The notes under the pieces: generated by a model
What the model was told of the DNA's origin: nothing
What the model saw: the letters and a program-made list of their open reading frames with translations, nothing else
The model's database searches: none
Translations under genes and position numbers: made by a program
Shown: piece after piece, positions 1 through 7,294 of the stretch
How positions within the stretch are numbered: the stretch's first letter is position 1
Layout of the letters: each line of letters begins with the position of its first letter
NCBI GenBank assembly: GCA_964551975.1
Contig: CAZKFI010000029.1
Coordinates: forward strand, 1 to 28,937
From: REEB426 sp964551975
Lineage (GTDB): Bacteria > Actinomycetota > Actinomycetes > S36-B12
Direction: 5' to 3'
Length of the DNA: 28,937 nt

Positions 1-555
1 GCCCATCGCTTCGATCTTGCGCAGCGCCTTCTCCTTGCGCTTGCGATGCTTGAGGACACCGGCTGCCTCTTCGATGAAGCCCCGACGATCCTCCGGCGTG
101 GCCTGCAGGATGGAATCGAGTTGCCCCTGCCCGACGATCACGTGCATCTCGCGGCCGATACCGGAGTCGCTGAGCAACTCTTGGACGTCGAGCAGACGGC
201 AGGCATTGCCGTTGATCGCATACTCCGAACCACCATTGCGGAACAGGGTGCGCGAGATAGTGACCTCGGTGTAGTCGATGGGCAATGCGCCATCTGAATT
301 GTCAATCGTTAACGACACCTCGGCCCGGCCCAGTGGGGCACGACCGGTAGTGCCGGAGAAGATGACGTCTTCCATCTTTCCGCCGCGCAGTGATTTTGCC
401 CCCTGCTCGCCCATGACCCAGGTGAGAGCGTCCACGACATTGGACTTCCCAGACCCGTTCGGCCCGACCACGGCCGTGATCCCGGGTTCGAAGTGCAGGG
501 TGGTGGCCGTTGCGAAGGACTTGAAGCCCCGCAGGGTCAACGTCTTCAGATGCAC
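1..555 (-). CDS. smc: Chromosome segregation ATPase SMC, N-terminal part (cut by window edge)
   Basis: Codons read back from 555 give the N-terminal ATPase head of the SMC condensin subunit, which compacts and segregates the chromosome with ScpA/ScpB. Visible signs: an opening HLKTLTLRGFKSFA, a Walker A box GPNGSGKSN near residues 31-39, then MGEQGAKSLRGGKMEDVIFSG, a Q-loop region, and DVQELLSDSGIGREMHVIVGQG, followed by EEAAGVLKHRKRKEKAL where the coiled coil begins. All match actinobacterial SMC as I know it. The GTG at 555 gives the usual family start; a second in-frame GTG lies five codons upstream (570). 185 codons are present; full-length proteins are about 1,150-1,200 residues, so the hinge, coils and Walker B lie outside the window. 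It is the last gene visible of the minus-strand cluster, 57 bases after the membrane-protein gene. Confidence 0.97.
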   Translation of the reverse strand, partial: MHLKTLTLRGFKSFATATTLHFEPGITAVVGPNGSGKSNVVDALTWVMGEQGAKSLRGGKMEDVIFSGTTGRAPLGRAEVSLTIDNSDGALPIDYTEVTISRTLFRNGGSEYAINGNACRLLDVQELLSDSGIGREMHVIVGQGQLDSILQATPEDRRGFIEEAAGVLKHRKRKEKALRKIEAMG

Positions 556-612
556 AGCGCTCCGCGTCACTCGATGGTGGTTTCCGGGGAAGTCAGGCCG
601 ACTGTACCCGGG

Positions 613-2913
613 CTAGCCGCCGGGGGCGGCGGTCACCGGGGTCAGATCTCCAAGGCGAACGGTCCATGGCAGGAATCCGGGCGGGTCGGCGCATGGGGCA
701 CCGTCAACCGTGAGGGTCAACGTCGCCTGCTCGCTGGGTGATACCGCCAGCGCGAAGGGCTGTGGCTCGTTCGGCCGGGCCAGCAGGGTCAGTGGCCGGC
801 CGGTACCTAGGCGCAGGCGGACGGTGACCGGGCCGCAGGCCGGTGCCTGGACCCACCCGCGCACGCCACCGACCAGGTGCGCCGGATCAACTGAGTTCAG
901 ACGCGCTTCACCTGTGCGCCCAGGCACCTGGTACCAGGTGGAGGTCAACCGGGTTCGTCGTGGTCCTAGGTCGCTATCGAGCACCACCGGGGCAAGGAGT
1001 ATCCGTTGTGCCGCGGTCGGCCAGGTGTTTGGGTCGCCGGCAAGCAGATCCCCAGCAACAAGGTCGCCAGTGCTGAGCGGGGCGGTCGCACGTAGGTCGT
1101 AAAGGCGCCAGCGACCCTGGAGTCCGGTAGCTACCGGCGGCCCAAGGTCCGCAGTCAGGGCTTCATTGACAGCCCGCCAACTTCCAGCACGAAAGCCGCG
1201 GCGGTCGAGGTGAATGCCGCAGAACCCCGCTGCGCGTAGGTCAGCTTGTTGTGTACGGCTCGGTATTTGCGGAAGTGCCGCAGCCCAGGCACTGGCCGGG
1301 GTGTTTCGGATTGAGCCGTAGGACCACTGCTTATCGGGATTGGTGAGCACCTGCCAGAAGTGTTCGTAGTCGTTCAACCGGGGCTCGATCACGCCTTGCT
1401 CCGGGTATGCCACATAGGGCAACTGCAGTACGGCACACTCTTGCGTGATCGCCTCGTTGACCTGTGCGGCGTAACGCACGCCCGCTTCCTGCAGGGTGCT
1501 GGCGCGCGCCACCGACCGCAGGTAGGCGCCACGGAACGGCAGCACCGCCTCAATCACACTGATTACGACGATGCCGGCAGCAATGGCGACGAGCCCTAGT
1601 CGAGAGAGCGTCGGAAACCAGGGTCGCTCCACACGAAGGCGCAGGTGCGACACGACGACTGCAGCACCGACACACAGCAACAACAAGATGATGGGGAGAA
1701 GACGGTTCCAGGCGCGTACCTGGGGGCTGATCACCAGTGCGATGAGCGATCCCAGACCCCAGGGAATGAATGCCAGCAAGGCAGCGCCGAGGAGCACCCA
1801 CACCAGCGACAGTTGCCGCCCCCATGGGCGTCGCCTACGCAGGGCGAGCACTGTGCCGATCATCATGGTGGCCAGTGCAGCCGTAGTCATGAGTGTTCCG
1901 AATGCACCCATCGACGTTGATTCCCGCTCGGGCAGCGCCGAGAGAAGTTCGACGAGCTGGGCGTTGAGGTGCTGTAGGCCGGGGATTCTCGAGCCCAGGG
2001 TGTAGACGATGAGCGGCAATCCGGCGAGCAGAGCGCTGCCGGCGAAGATGACTGATTCAACTGGTTCGCGTGCGCCAATTTCGGTGAGGATCTGGGTGTT
2101 CTGGCGTGCGATCACTGTGGGAAGCGCTGCGATCAGAGCGCAAGCGGCGATGGCTAGCGGCACGACCACCAGTGCGAGGCTGCGTCGCGGCTCCGGCGAG
2201 CTGATCAGGCGCCACAGCCACGCGGTACCGACCAGCAGCAGCGCAAACGTCGCGGCATAGAGCCCGCTCAGTGAACAGATCAGGACCAGCATGACGATGA
2301 ACCCTGCGCGCAATACACGCACGGTTCGCGAACCGGTTGAGAGCCAGGTACGCAGTCCGCCTCGACCCACCAGTAGCGCGAGGGCGACCGTCGCAACTGC
2401 GGGCAGCAACGTAGCTAGGTAGACATGTCCCAGACCGCGCGCCCAGTGATACGGAATCACCGCATATGCCGCAGCAATCGCTATGGCCAACACGCCACGT
2501 AGTCCGACCATGCGCAGTAGGAGGAAAGTGGCTGCGGCGGCGGCCGGGAATGAGAGGGCCAGCAGCAGGTTTACACCAGCGAACGGGGAACCCAACAGGA
2601 GCGCGGCGAGCGCCGCTATGGAGTTCCCAGTGATGTCCAATGCGGAGACCAGGTTGAGATCCATGCCGAACGGATAGCCGGCCTGCGTGGTCGACGCGTA
2701 TGCGAAACCATGCCAGTACGCGACGTTGACGGCGCTACTGAGCAGATCACCAGAACCCCAGGCGGAGCGCAGCTGACCTAGTGGTTGAGCGAGCACAACC
2801 AGGCTCATCAGCGATGCCACGATCGCGGTGATCAGAGCCCCCACTGTGGCCAAGAGCCATTCGGGGCGGCGAGGCGTCTGCTCCTTGGTGAGCTGCGCAG
2901 CGGTGTTTTTCAT
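613..2913 (-). CDS. Large polytopic membrane protein, GT-C-glycosyltransferase-like, unknown function
   Basis: 766 residues. A short cytoplasmic N-terminus is followed by a hydrophobic helix (about 19-42), a loop holding GYPFGMDLNLVSALDIT (about 79-95), then many further membrane helices to about residue 465 and a long non-membrane C-terminal part (about 470-766) rich in Trp, Pro and short beta-like stretches. The PFG-x-DL loop and a later IPYHWARGLGHVYLA segment resemble the membrane half of GT-C-fold or phosphoglycerol-transferase-like envelope enzymes as I remember them. No sulfatase domain follows, so the substrate is unknown. The C-terminal part probably faces outside and may bind carbohydrate (inference). 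Its ATG overlaps the mutM stop in an ATGA junction, so translation is probably coupled. Position between mutM and smc is unusual. Identity as a real membrane gene is sure, the function is not. Confidence 0.8.
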   Translation of the reverse strand: MKNTAAQLTKEQTPRRPEWLLATVGALITAIVASLMSLVVLAQPLGQLRSAWGSGDLLSSAVNVAYWHGFAYASTTQAGYPFGMDLNLVSALDITGNSIAALAALLLGSPFAGVNLLLALSFPAAAAATFLLLRMVGLRGVLAIAIAAAYAVIPYHWARGLGHVYLATLLPAVATVALALLVGRGGLRTWLSTGSRTVRVLRAGFIVMLVLICSLSGLYAATFALLLVGTAWLWRLISSPEPRRSLALVVVPLAIAACALIAALPTVIARQNTQILTEIGAREPVESVIFAGSALLAGLPLIVYTLGSRIPGLQHLNAQLVELLSALPERESTSMGAFGTLMTTAALATMMIGTVLALRRRRPWGRQLSLVWVLLGAALLAFIPWGLGSLIALVISPQVRAWNRLLPIILLLLCVGAAVVVSHLRLRVERPWFPTLSRLGLVAIAAGIVVISVIEAVLPFRGAYLRSVARASTLQEAGVRYAAQVNEAITQECAVLQLPYVAYPEQGVIEPRLNDYEHFWQVLTNPDKQWSYGSIRNTPASAWAAALPQIPSRTQQADLRAAGFCGIHLDRRGFRAGSWRAVNEALTADLGPPVATGLQGRWRLYDLRATAPLSTGDLVAGDLLAGDPNTWPTAAQRILLAPVVLDSDLGPRRTRLTSTWYQVPGRTGEARLNSVDPAHLVGGVRGWVQAPACGPVTVRLRLGTGRPLTLLARPNEPQPFALAVSPSEQATLTLTVDGAPCADPPGFLPWTVRLGDLTPVTAAPGG

Positions 2914-3818
2914 GACGCGCTACGCGGTGCACGTTGACACTTCGGGCAGGAGTAACTGGAGCGGTTCATGAAGCGTTCGCGCCGGATTGGGCGACCGCAG
3001 CGCGCACAGGGCCGATCCGCCTGACCGTAGGCATGCAGGGAACGATCAAAGTAGCCACTCTGTCCGTTGACGTTGACATACAGGGCGTCGAAACTCGTTC
3101 CGCCGGCCCGCAGGGCCTGAGTCATGACAGTTCGAGTTTCGTCAAGGATGCGTCGAATCCTGGCTGCGGACAACCGCCAGGTCGGATAGCGACCATGGGT
3201 ACTCGCCCGCCAGAGTGCTTCATCGGCATAAATGTTCCCGATGCCCGAGATGAGCGTCTGATCGAGCAGAGCTCGCTTGATCTCGGTATGCCGCGCACGC
3301 ACTGCGGTGACGAAGGCGTCATCATCAAAGTGGGGGTCGAGTGGGTCGCGTGCGATGTGGGCCACTGGGGTAGGAACTTGACCGCCGTGACCGTCGTCGA
3401 TGAGGTCATCTACCTGGAGGCCGCCAAATGTCCTTTGGTCGACAAAGCGCAGTTCGGGTCCGCCGTCGTCAAATGTCAGTCGTACGCGAAGGTGTGTCTC
3501 GTCAGCAGTATTGCTGGGTTGGACCAGGAGTTGGCCGCTCATCCCTAGGTGCGCGATGAGTGCTCGATCACCTCGGCTCGTTCCGTTCACATCGGACGGG
3601 GTATTTGTCAGCGAAGATTCATCCGCGAACGGGAACCACAGATACTTTCCCCGTCTACTTGCGCACCGCAGACGGGCATTCAGCAGCTGCGGTTCGAGTG
3701 GGGTGTCCATGCGTCGGACTGCTCGAGGGTGCAGCACATGCACCGAATGGACTCGGCGACCAGCAATATGTTCCTGGAGCCCTGCCCGCACAACCTCGAC
3801 CTCAGGTAACTCGGGCAC
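2910..3818 (-). CDS. mutM: Formamidopyrimidine-DNA glycosylase
   Basis: 302 residues. Removes 8-oxoguanine and formamidopyrimidines from DNA and nicks the abasic site by beta/delta elimination. The start is the GTG at 3818, because the mature enzyme must begin PELPEVE: Pro2 is the catalytic nucleophile and Glu3 the acid. A GAGGA Shine-Dalgarno sequence lies 8 bases upstream. Other signs are RRGKYLWFPF with the conserved Lys, HLGMSGQL, a helix-two-turn-helix segment around LLDQTLISGIGNIYADEALW, and a C-terminal zinc finger CARCGRPIRRERFMNR with a later CPKC. Length is slightly above the usual 270-290. The reading frame stays open upstream to 3974, but that part overlaps rnc and is not coding. 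Gap to rnc is 25 bases; the stop overlaps the next gene's ATG by four bases. Confidence 0.97.
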   Translation of the reverse strand: MPELPEVEVVRAGLQEHIAGRRVHSVHVLHPRAVRRMDTPLEPQLLNARLRCASRRGKYLWFPFADESSLTNTPSDVNGTSRGDRALIAHLGMSGQLLVQPSNTADETHLRVRLTFDDGGPELRFVDQRTFGGLQVDDLIDDGHGGQVPTPVAHIARDPLDPHFDDDAFVTAVRARHTEIKRALLDQTLISGIGNIYADEALWRASTHGRYPTWRLSAARIRRILDETRTVMTQALRAGGTSFDALYVNVNGQSGYFDRSLHAYGQADRPCARCGRPIRRERFMNRSSYSCPKCQRAPRSAS

Positions 3819-3843
3819 GTCAAAAGTCCTCGACCATGGAACG

Positions 3844-4572
3844 TCACCTCGATGAGGGGAGCAGACCCTGTCGTTCGAGGGCTTGGTAGGCCACCTGGGC
3901 CGCTTCCTGTTCGGCAACCTTTTTCGAGCGACCCTGACCGGTCCCCAGCACCTCGCCACCGTTACCCGGAGCACTCAGGTGCACGCGGGCGATGAATTCC
4001 TTCGCATGGTCAGGTCCGCTCGCGTCCACCTCGTAGATCGGAGCACCCATATCAAGTTGGGAAGCAACCTCCTGCAGCGACGTTTTCCAATCCAGCCCAG
4101 CACCCAGTTCTGCCGATTCATTGATGAGCGGGTCGAAGAGCCGATGAATGAGCCCTGCAGCGGCGGCTGATCCAGCCGTGAGGTAGACCGCACCGATCAC
4201 GGCCTCCATCGCATCAGCCAGGATCGAGGCCTTCTCTCGTCCTCCGGTAGTCAGTTCCCCCCGGCCGAGGTGCAGGCAGTCACCGACGCCGAGGGTGCGC
4301 GCGACTTCGGCTAGGGCTCGCGCATTGACCACCGCGGCGCGCAGTTTTGCCAGCTGCCCCTCGGGCATGTCGGGGTAACGCAGGTAGATCGTTTCGGTGA
4401 CGACGATTCCCAGGACGGAGTCACCGAGGAACTCCAGGCGTTCGTTGTGCGGTAGTCCGCCTTGCTCGTACGCATAGGAACGATGAGTCACTGCCTGCCG
4501 CAGTAACTCCTCATCAACATCGACCTGGAGAGCCTCGATGAGATCAGCCAGACCCGCCGTCTCAGTCGTCAC
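3844..4572 (-). CDS. rnc: Ribonuclease III
   Basis: 242 residues. Cleaves double-stranded RNA, including rRNA precursors. The RNase III signature NERLEFLGDSVLG lies near residues 46-58 with the catalytic acidic residues, and a second acidic region ADAMEAVIGAVYL near 120-132 supplies the remaining metal ligands. A double-stranded-RNA-binding domain follows from about residue 165 (DWKTSLQEVASQ ... GRSKKVAEQEAAQVAYQAL). The frame is open far upstream (to 5223), but that stretch is the antiphase of rpmF and DUF177. The GTG at 4572 starts right after rpmF with an 8-base gap and no strong Shine-Dalgarno, which suggests coupled translation. Order rpmF-rnc-mutM is the standard actinobacterial one. 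Confidence 0.97.
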   Translation of the reverse strand: MTTETAGLADLIEALQVDVDEELLRQAVTHRSYAYEQGGLPHNERLEFLGDSVLGIVVTETIYLRYPDMPEGQLAKLRAAVVNARALAEVARTLGVGDCLHLGRGELTTGGREKASILADAMEAVIGAVYLTAGSAAAAGLIHRLFDPLINESAELGAGLDWKTSLQEVASQLDMGAPIYEVDASGPDHAKEFIARVHLSAPGNGGEVLGTGQGRSKKVAEQEAAQVAYQALERQGLLPSSR

Positions 4573-4580
4573 CAGCGGTA

Positions 4581-4754
4581 CTAGACGTCGAGCACTCGCC
4601 GCTTGGCGTAGGTGCCGCAGGTCGGGCAGGCGGTATGCGCGATGTGCTTCTCCTTGCACCGGGCGCAGGCCACGAGGGTCGGGGTAGCGGCTTTCCACTG
4701 TGAGCGACGATGGCGCGTGTTGGACCGAGAGGTCTTGCGCTTGGGTACCGGCAT
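4581..4754 (-). CDS. rpmF: 50S ribosomal protein L32
   Basis: 57 residues, the normal size for L32 of the large subunit. It opens with MPVPKRKTSRSNTRHRRSQWK, the family's basic start, and carries a four-cysteine zinc ribbon, CARCKEKH then CPTCGTY, so it is the zinc-binding (C+) form. An AGGAG ribosome binding site sits 5 bases before the ATG at 4754. It follows the DUF177 gene with an 8-base gap and precedes rnc with an 8-base gap. DUF177-rpmF is a widely conserved pair. Confidence 0.98.
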   Translation of the reverse strand: MPVPKRKTSRSNTRHRRSQWKAATPTLVACARCKEKHIAHTACPTCGTYAKRRVLDV

Positions 4755-4762
4755 GGTGACTC

Positions 4763-5332
4763 CTACTGTTCGGGCCGTTCCAATAGTTCGGCCAGGGAGG
4801 CCCAACGTGGATCCAGCTGCTCGTGCGAGTGCCCGGGTTCGGTATCCAGTCGAATTCCGCAGGTTGGGCACAGACCTGCGCAATCCGGGTCGCACAGTGG
4901 AGCCATCGGCAGCGCCGGGACCAACGAGTCACGCAGCAGCGGCTCGAGATCGATGCAATCGTTCTCGATGACCGGCAACTCGTCATCCTCCGAGGGCCCC
5001 TCGACCACCGCGCCACGTGAATCGGTGGCGGGATAGACGAAGAGCTCACGGAACTCCACTGTCTCGTCCCAGTCCAGCGGATCCAGGCATCGGGCGCATT
5101 CGCCCTCCACCACGACCTCCGCTGACCCGGTGACCAGGACCCCCTCCAGCACCGACTCCAACCGCACCTGCAATCGGATCGGTGACCCGGTGGGGACCCG
5201 CGCCATCGGTACGCCGAGGTCATCCGGTCCGGGAAGTTCGCGTTCGGTTTCCACCATGGAACCCGGCCGGCGTTGCAGGGCGAGGGCCCGCAGGTCTAGG
5301 ACCAGGGGGCTCTTGGGATCCAGGGCGGTCAC
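4763..5332 (-). CDS. DUF177 (YceD-family) protein, L32-associated
   Basis: 189 residues. Members of the YceD/DUF177 family are encoded just before rpmF in most bacteria and are linked to 23S rRNA or large-subunit maturation; the exact role is unsettled. Visible signs are the conserved central GECARCLDPLDW motif, the acidic middle part, and the C-terminal CDPDCAGLCPTCGIRLDT with paired cysteines. DPRWASLAEL close to the end is also typical. A longer frame begins at a TTG (5338), but a GGAAGG ribosome-binding sequence lies directly against that TTG and exactly 6 bases before the GTG at 5332, which is therefore the better start. The final TAG is 8 bases from rpmF. Confidence 0.93.
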   Translation of the reverse strand: MTALDPKSPLVLDLRALALQRRPGSMVETERELPGPDDLGVPMARVPTGSPIRLQVRLESVLEGVLVTGSAEVVVEGECARCLDPLDWDETVEFRELFVYPATDSRGAVVEGPSEDDELPVIENDCIDLEPLLRDSLVPALPMAPLCDPDCAGLCPTCGIRLDTEPGHSHEQLDPRWASLAELLERPEQ

Positions 5333-5386
5333 GTGCAACCTTCCGATGGCTCGGACAGCCGCGGCCTTACCTAAGGCGCGTTCCTA

Positions 5387-5392
5387 AGGGTA
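5387..5392 (-). promoter_or_regulatory. Candidate -10 box for DUF177-rpmF
   Basis: Read on the minus strand this is TACCCT, fitting the actinobacterial TAnnnT -10 pattern. It would place the transcript start about 48 bases before the DUF177 GTG. The same hexamer stands about 60 bases before rpmB in this window. No convincing -35 is visible. The sequence between it and the gene holds two copies of CCTAAGG on the plus strand (5370-5376 and 5383-5389). Confidence 0.3.
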
Positions 5393-5414
5393 GTGCCAAG
5401 GCGTAGCCTGCCGG

Positions 5415-6191
5415 TCACCGGCGTCCGCGTCGCCCCTCATCCTCGTACCCCTCCCCGGGGTAGGTCTCATCGGATGGGGCCAGGTCCTCGTAGCCCATTG
5501 AGCGCAGTCGCTGGCGGGCTCGATCGACAGTCTGCAGGGTCTTATTCAGCGTGATCTCGAAGGTGGCCAGCTTGCTGTCGATGTAGTCGTCGGTTTCGGC
5601 GCGCATGCGATCCACCTCATCGGCCACCTGGTCGCGAAGGGCCTGGGCCTCCTCGACGGCGCCCTGATAGATCTCATGCTCGGAGATCATCCGAGCGGCT
5701 TCAGCGCGGGCACGCTCAATGATTCGCTGCGCCTGGACTCGCCCCTCGTCGATGACCGTTTCACGCTCAGCCAGGAGCTGGTCAGCTTCGCGCACCGCAG
5801 CGGGCAGCACCACCCGGATTTCCTCGATGAGGTCCAGTACCTGAGCGCGGTTCACCATGCACGACGCCGAGAGCGGTACGGACTTTGCGTCCTCCACAAT
5901 GACGGCGAGCTCGTGGAGTCGCTCTTGGACGGCCTCTGTGCGTGAGGCGATACTCGCCGACCCAGTCGCCACCGGCAGGGAACGCAACTCATCGGTGCGT
6001 TCGAAGTTGTGTTCGTAGTCGGTGAAATCATCACCGCGACGTCGTGAGCCTTGTTCAGTGATGACGGGCTGCTCATCGGTCCGCTCTGCCGGCTCGTCGA
6101 AATCCGAGATGCGGATGATGCGCCGTGGGCGATCCTCAGCGAGCGGCATTTCCTCGAACTGCCCGTAGTCGGTGATGTTTCGACGGGCCAT
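5415..6191 (-). CDS. sepIVA: SepIVA-like DivIVA-domain septation protein
   Basis: 258 residues from the ATG at 6191, which has a GGAGG site 8 bases upstream inside the coaD 3' end; the frame is open further upstream but that overlaps coaD. The N-terminal ~85 residues are charged and probably disordered, and include PRRIIRISDFDEP. From about 90 the protein matches mycobacterial SepIVA (Rv2927c type) as I remember it: ELAVIVEDAKSVPLSASCMVNRAQVLDLIEEI, then a coiled coil of repeated E-A-x-R heptads, ending DYIDSKLATFEITLNKTLQTV and RQRLR. The mycobacterial protein is an essential septation and intracellular membrane domain factor. The synteny coaD-sepIVA-DUF177 also agrees. Odd points: the long N-terminal extension, a shorter coil, and a Glu/Gly/Arg-rich tail. 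Coupled to coaD with one base between stop and start. Confidence 0.82.
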   Translation of the reverse strand: MARRNITDYGQFEEMPLAEDRPRRIIRISDFDEPAERTDEQPVITEQGSRRRGDDFTDYEHNFERTDELRSLPVATGSASIASRTEAVQERLHELAVIVEDAKSVPLSASCMVNRAQVLDLIEEIRVVLPAAVREADQLLAERETVIDEGRVQAQRIIERARAEAARMISEHEIYQGAVEEAQALRDQVADEVDRMRAETDDYIDSKLATFEITLNKTLQTVDRARQRLRSMGYEDLAPSDETYPGEGYEDEGRRGRR

Positions 6192-6192
6192 C

Positions 6193-6687
6193 TCAGCCCC
6201 CTCCACTCGCAGGTCTTCCGAGTTTCTCACCAAGACGCCCCAGAACCAGATCTGGGACGAGACCGCGGACGTCACCGCCAAAGGTAGCCACCTCTTTGAC
6301 CAGGCTCGAGGACAGGTAGCTGTAGAGCGGATTCGTGGTGATGAACAGGGTTTCAACCCCCGCGAGCCGGTAGTTCATCTGGGCCATTTGCAGCTCATAG
6401 TCGAAGTCGCTGATAGCCCGTAGGCCCTTCACGATCGCCTTGAACCCATGCTCATTGCAGTAGTCGACGAGCAGGCCATCAAAGGAATCGACTCGGACAT
6501 TGCCGAAGGGCGCGACTACTTCGTTGAGTATCTCGATGCGTTCAGCGACGGTGAACAGGCTTGCCTTGCTCTTGTTGACCAACACGGCAACCACGACCTC
6601 GTCGGCCATGGCGGCCGTCCGCGCAAAGACATCAAGGTGCCCATTCGTCACTGGGTCGAAGGACCCCGGGCACACCGCAGTTCGCAT
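6193..6687 (-). CDS. coaD: Phosphopantetheine adenylyltransferase
   Basis: 164 residues, the family's normal length. Transfers AMP from ATP to 4'-phosphopantetheine to make dephospho-CoA, the fourth step of coenzyme A synthesis. The nucleotidyltransferase motif CPGSFDPVTNGHLDV is at the N-terminus (the TNGH is the (H/T)xGH signature). KGLRAISDFDYELQMAQMN near the middle is the substrate-binding helix region, and SYLSSSLVKEVA matches the ISSSxVKE motif. The ATG at 6687 has a GAGAGG sequence 5 bases upstream. The frame extends to 7251, but that part is a shadow of rsmD. Thirteen bases separate it from the rsmD stop, and one base from sepIVA. Confidence 0.98.
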   Translation of the reverse strand: MRTAVCPGSFDPVTNGHLDVFARTAAMADEVVVAVLVNKSKASLFTVAERIEILNEVVAPFGNVRVDSFDGLLVDYCNEHGFKAIVKGLRAISDFDYELQMAQMNYRLAGVETLFITTNPLYSYLSSSLVKEVATFGGDVRGLVPDLVLGRLGEKLGRPASGGG

Positions 6688-6700
6688 GCTCGCCTCTCGA

Positions 6701-7294
6701 TCACCCGCGACCGGAACCAGCGGACGCGATGTGACCGTACCAAACGGCGGTGTCCCCGTAGGTGCGCATCGATGGCTCCTGGGAACCTGTGGGCAGGGGA
6801 CATTCGACTCGTGCGGCTGACGCCTCCACGACCAGGAGGCAGTCATGCTGGAGCCAGCCGGCGTCGGCCAACCCTTGGAGCAAGTCGGCCACCTGCGACG
6901 CCGGCAGTGCATAGGGCGGGTCAACCAGGCATAGGTGGAAACCGCCCCCTGGGGGTGGGTCAGCGGCCAGCCGATGGACATCGCGACGCAGCACGGTGGC
7001 CCCCGCCAGCCCGACCGACTCAACGTTCTCCTGCAGAACCTGGGCAGCACCAGCCTGACGTTCAACGAGCAGGACCGCACTTGCGCCTCGACTGAGGGCC
7101 TCCAGGCCCAAGGCTCCCGAGCCGGCGAAGAGATCAAGTACTCGCAGACCTGCCCACTCGCGACCGGCAGCGTGTAACTGCGCATCCAACGATGAATAGA
7201 TCGCCTCGCGGACACGATCAGTTGTCGGGCGAGTGCCTGTGCGCGGTACACGCAGGCGCCGACCCCCAGCGATCCCGGCGATGATCCGCGTCAT
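6701..7294 (-). CDS. rsmD: 16S rRNA (guanine966-N2)-methyltransferase
   Basis: 197 residues. Methylates N2 of G966 in 16S rRNA using S-adenosylmethionine. It starts MTRIIAGIAGGRRLRVP and has the SAM-binding motif LDLFAGSGALGLEALSRGA near residues 53-71 and the catalytic motif CLVDPPY near 126-132, which is the RsmD form of the (D/N)PPY amino-methyltransferase box. RPTTDRVREAIYSSL is typical too. The ATG at 7294 overlaps the recG stop by four bases (ATGA). The rsmD-coaD neighbour pair is very widely conserved. The C-terminal end is a little longer and Ser/Gly-rich. Confidence 0.97.
   Translation of the reverse strand: MTRIIAGIAGGRRLRVPRTGTRPTTDRVREAIYSSLDAQLHAAGREWAGLRVLDLFAGSGALGLEALSRGASAVLLVERQAGAAQVLQENVESVGLAGATVLRRDVHRLAADPPPGGGFHLCLVDPPYALPASQVADLLQGLADAGWLQHDCLLVVEASAARVECPLPTGSQEPSMRTYGDTAVWYGHIASAGSGRG

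Noticed and set aside
2934..3548. Plus-strand frame of 204 codons
   Set aside because: Antisense to mutM; the mutM frame explains all the sequence.
4573..5223. Upstream extension of rnc to about 459 residues
   Set aside because: It overlaps rpmF and DUF177 in another frame; RNase III normally starts near the GTG at 4572.
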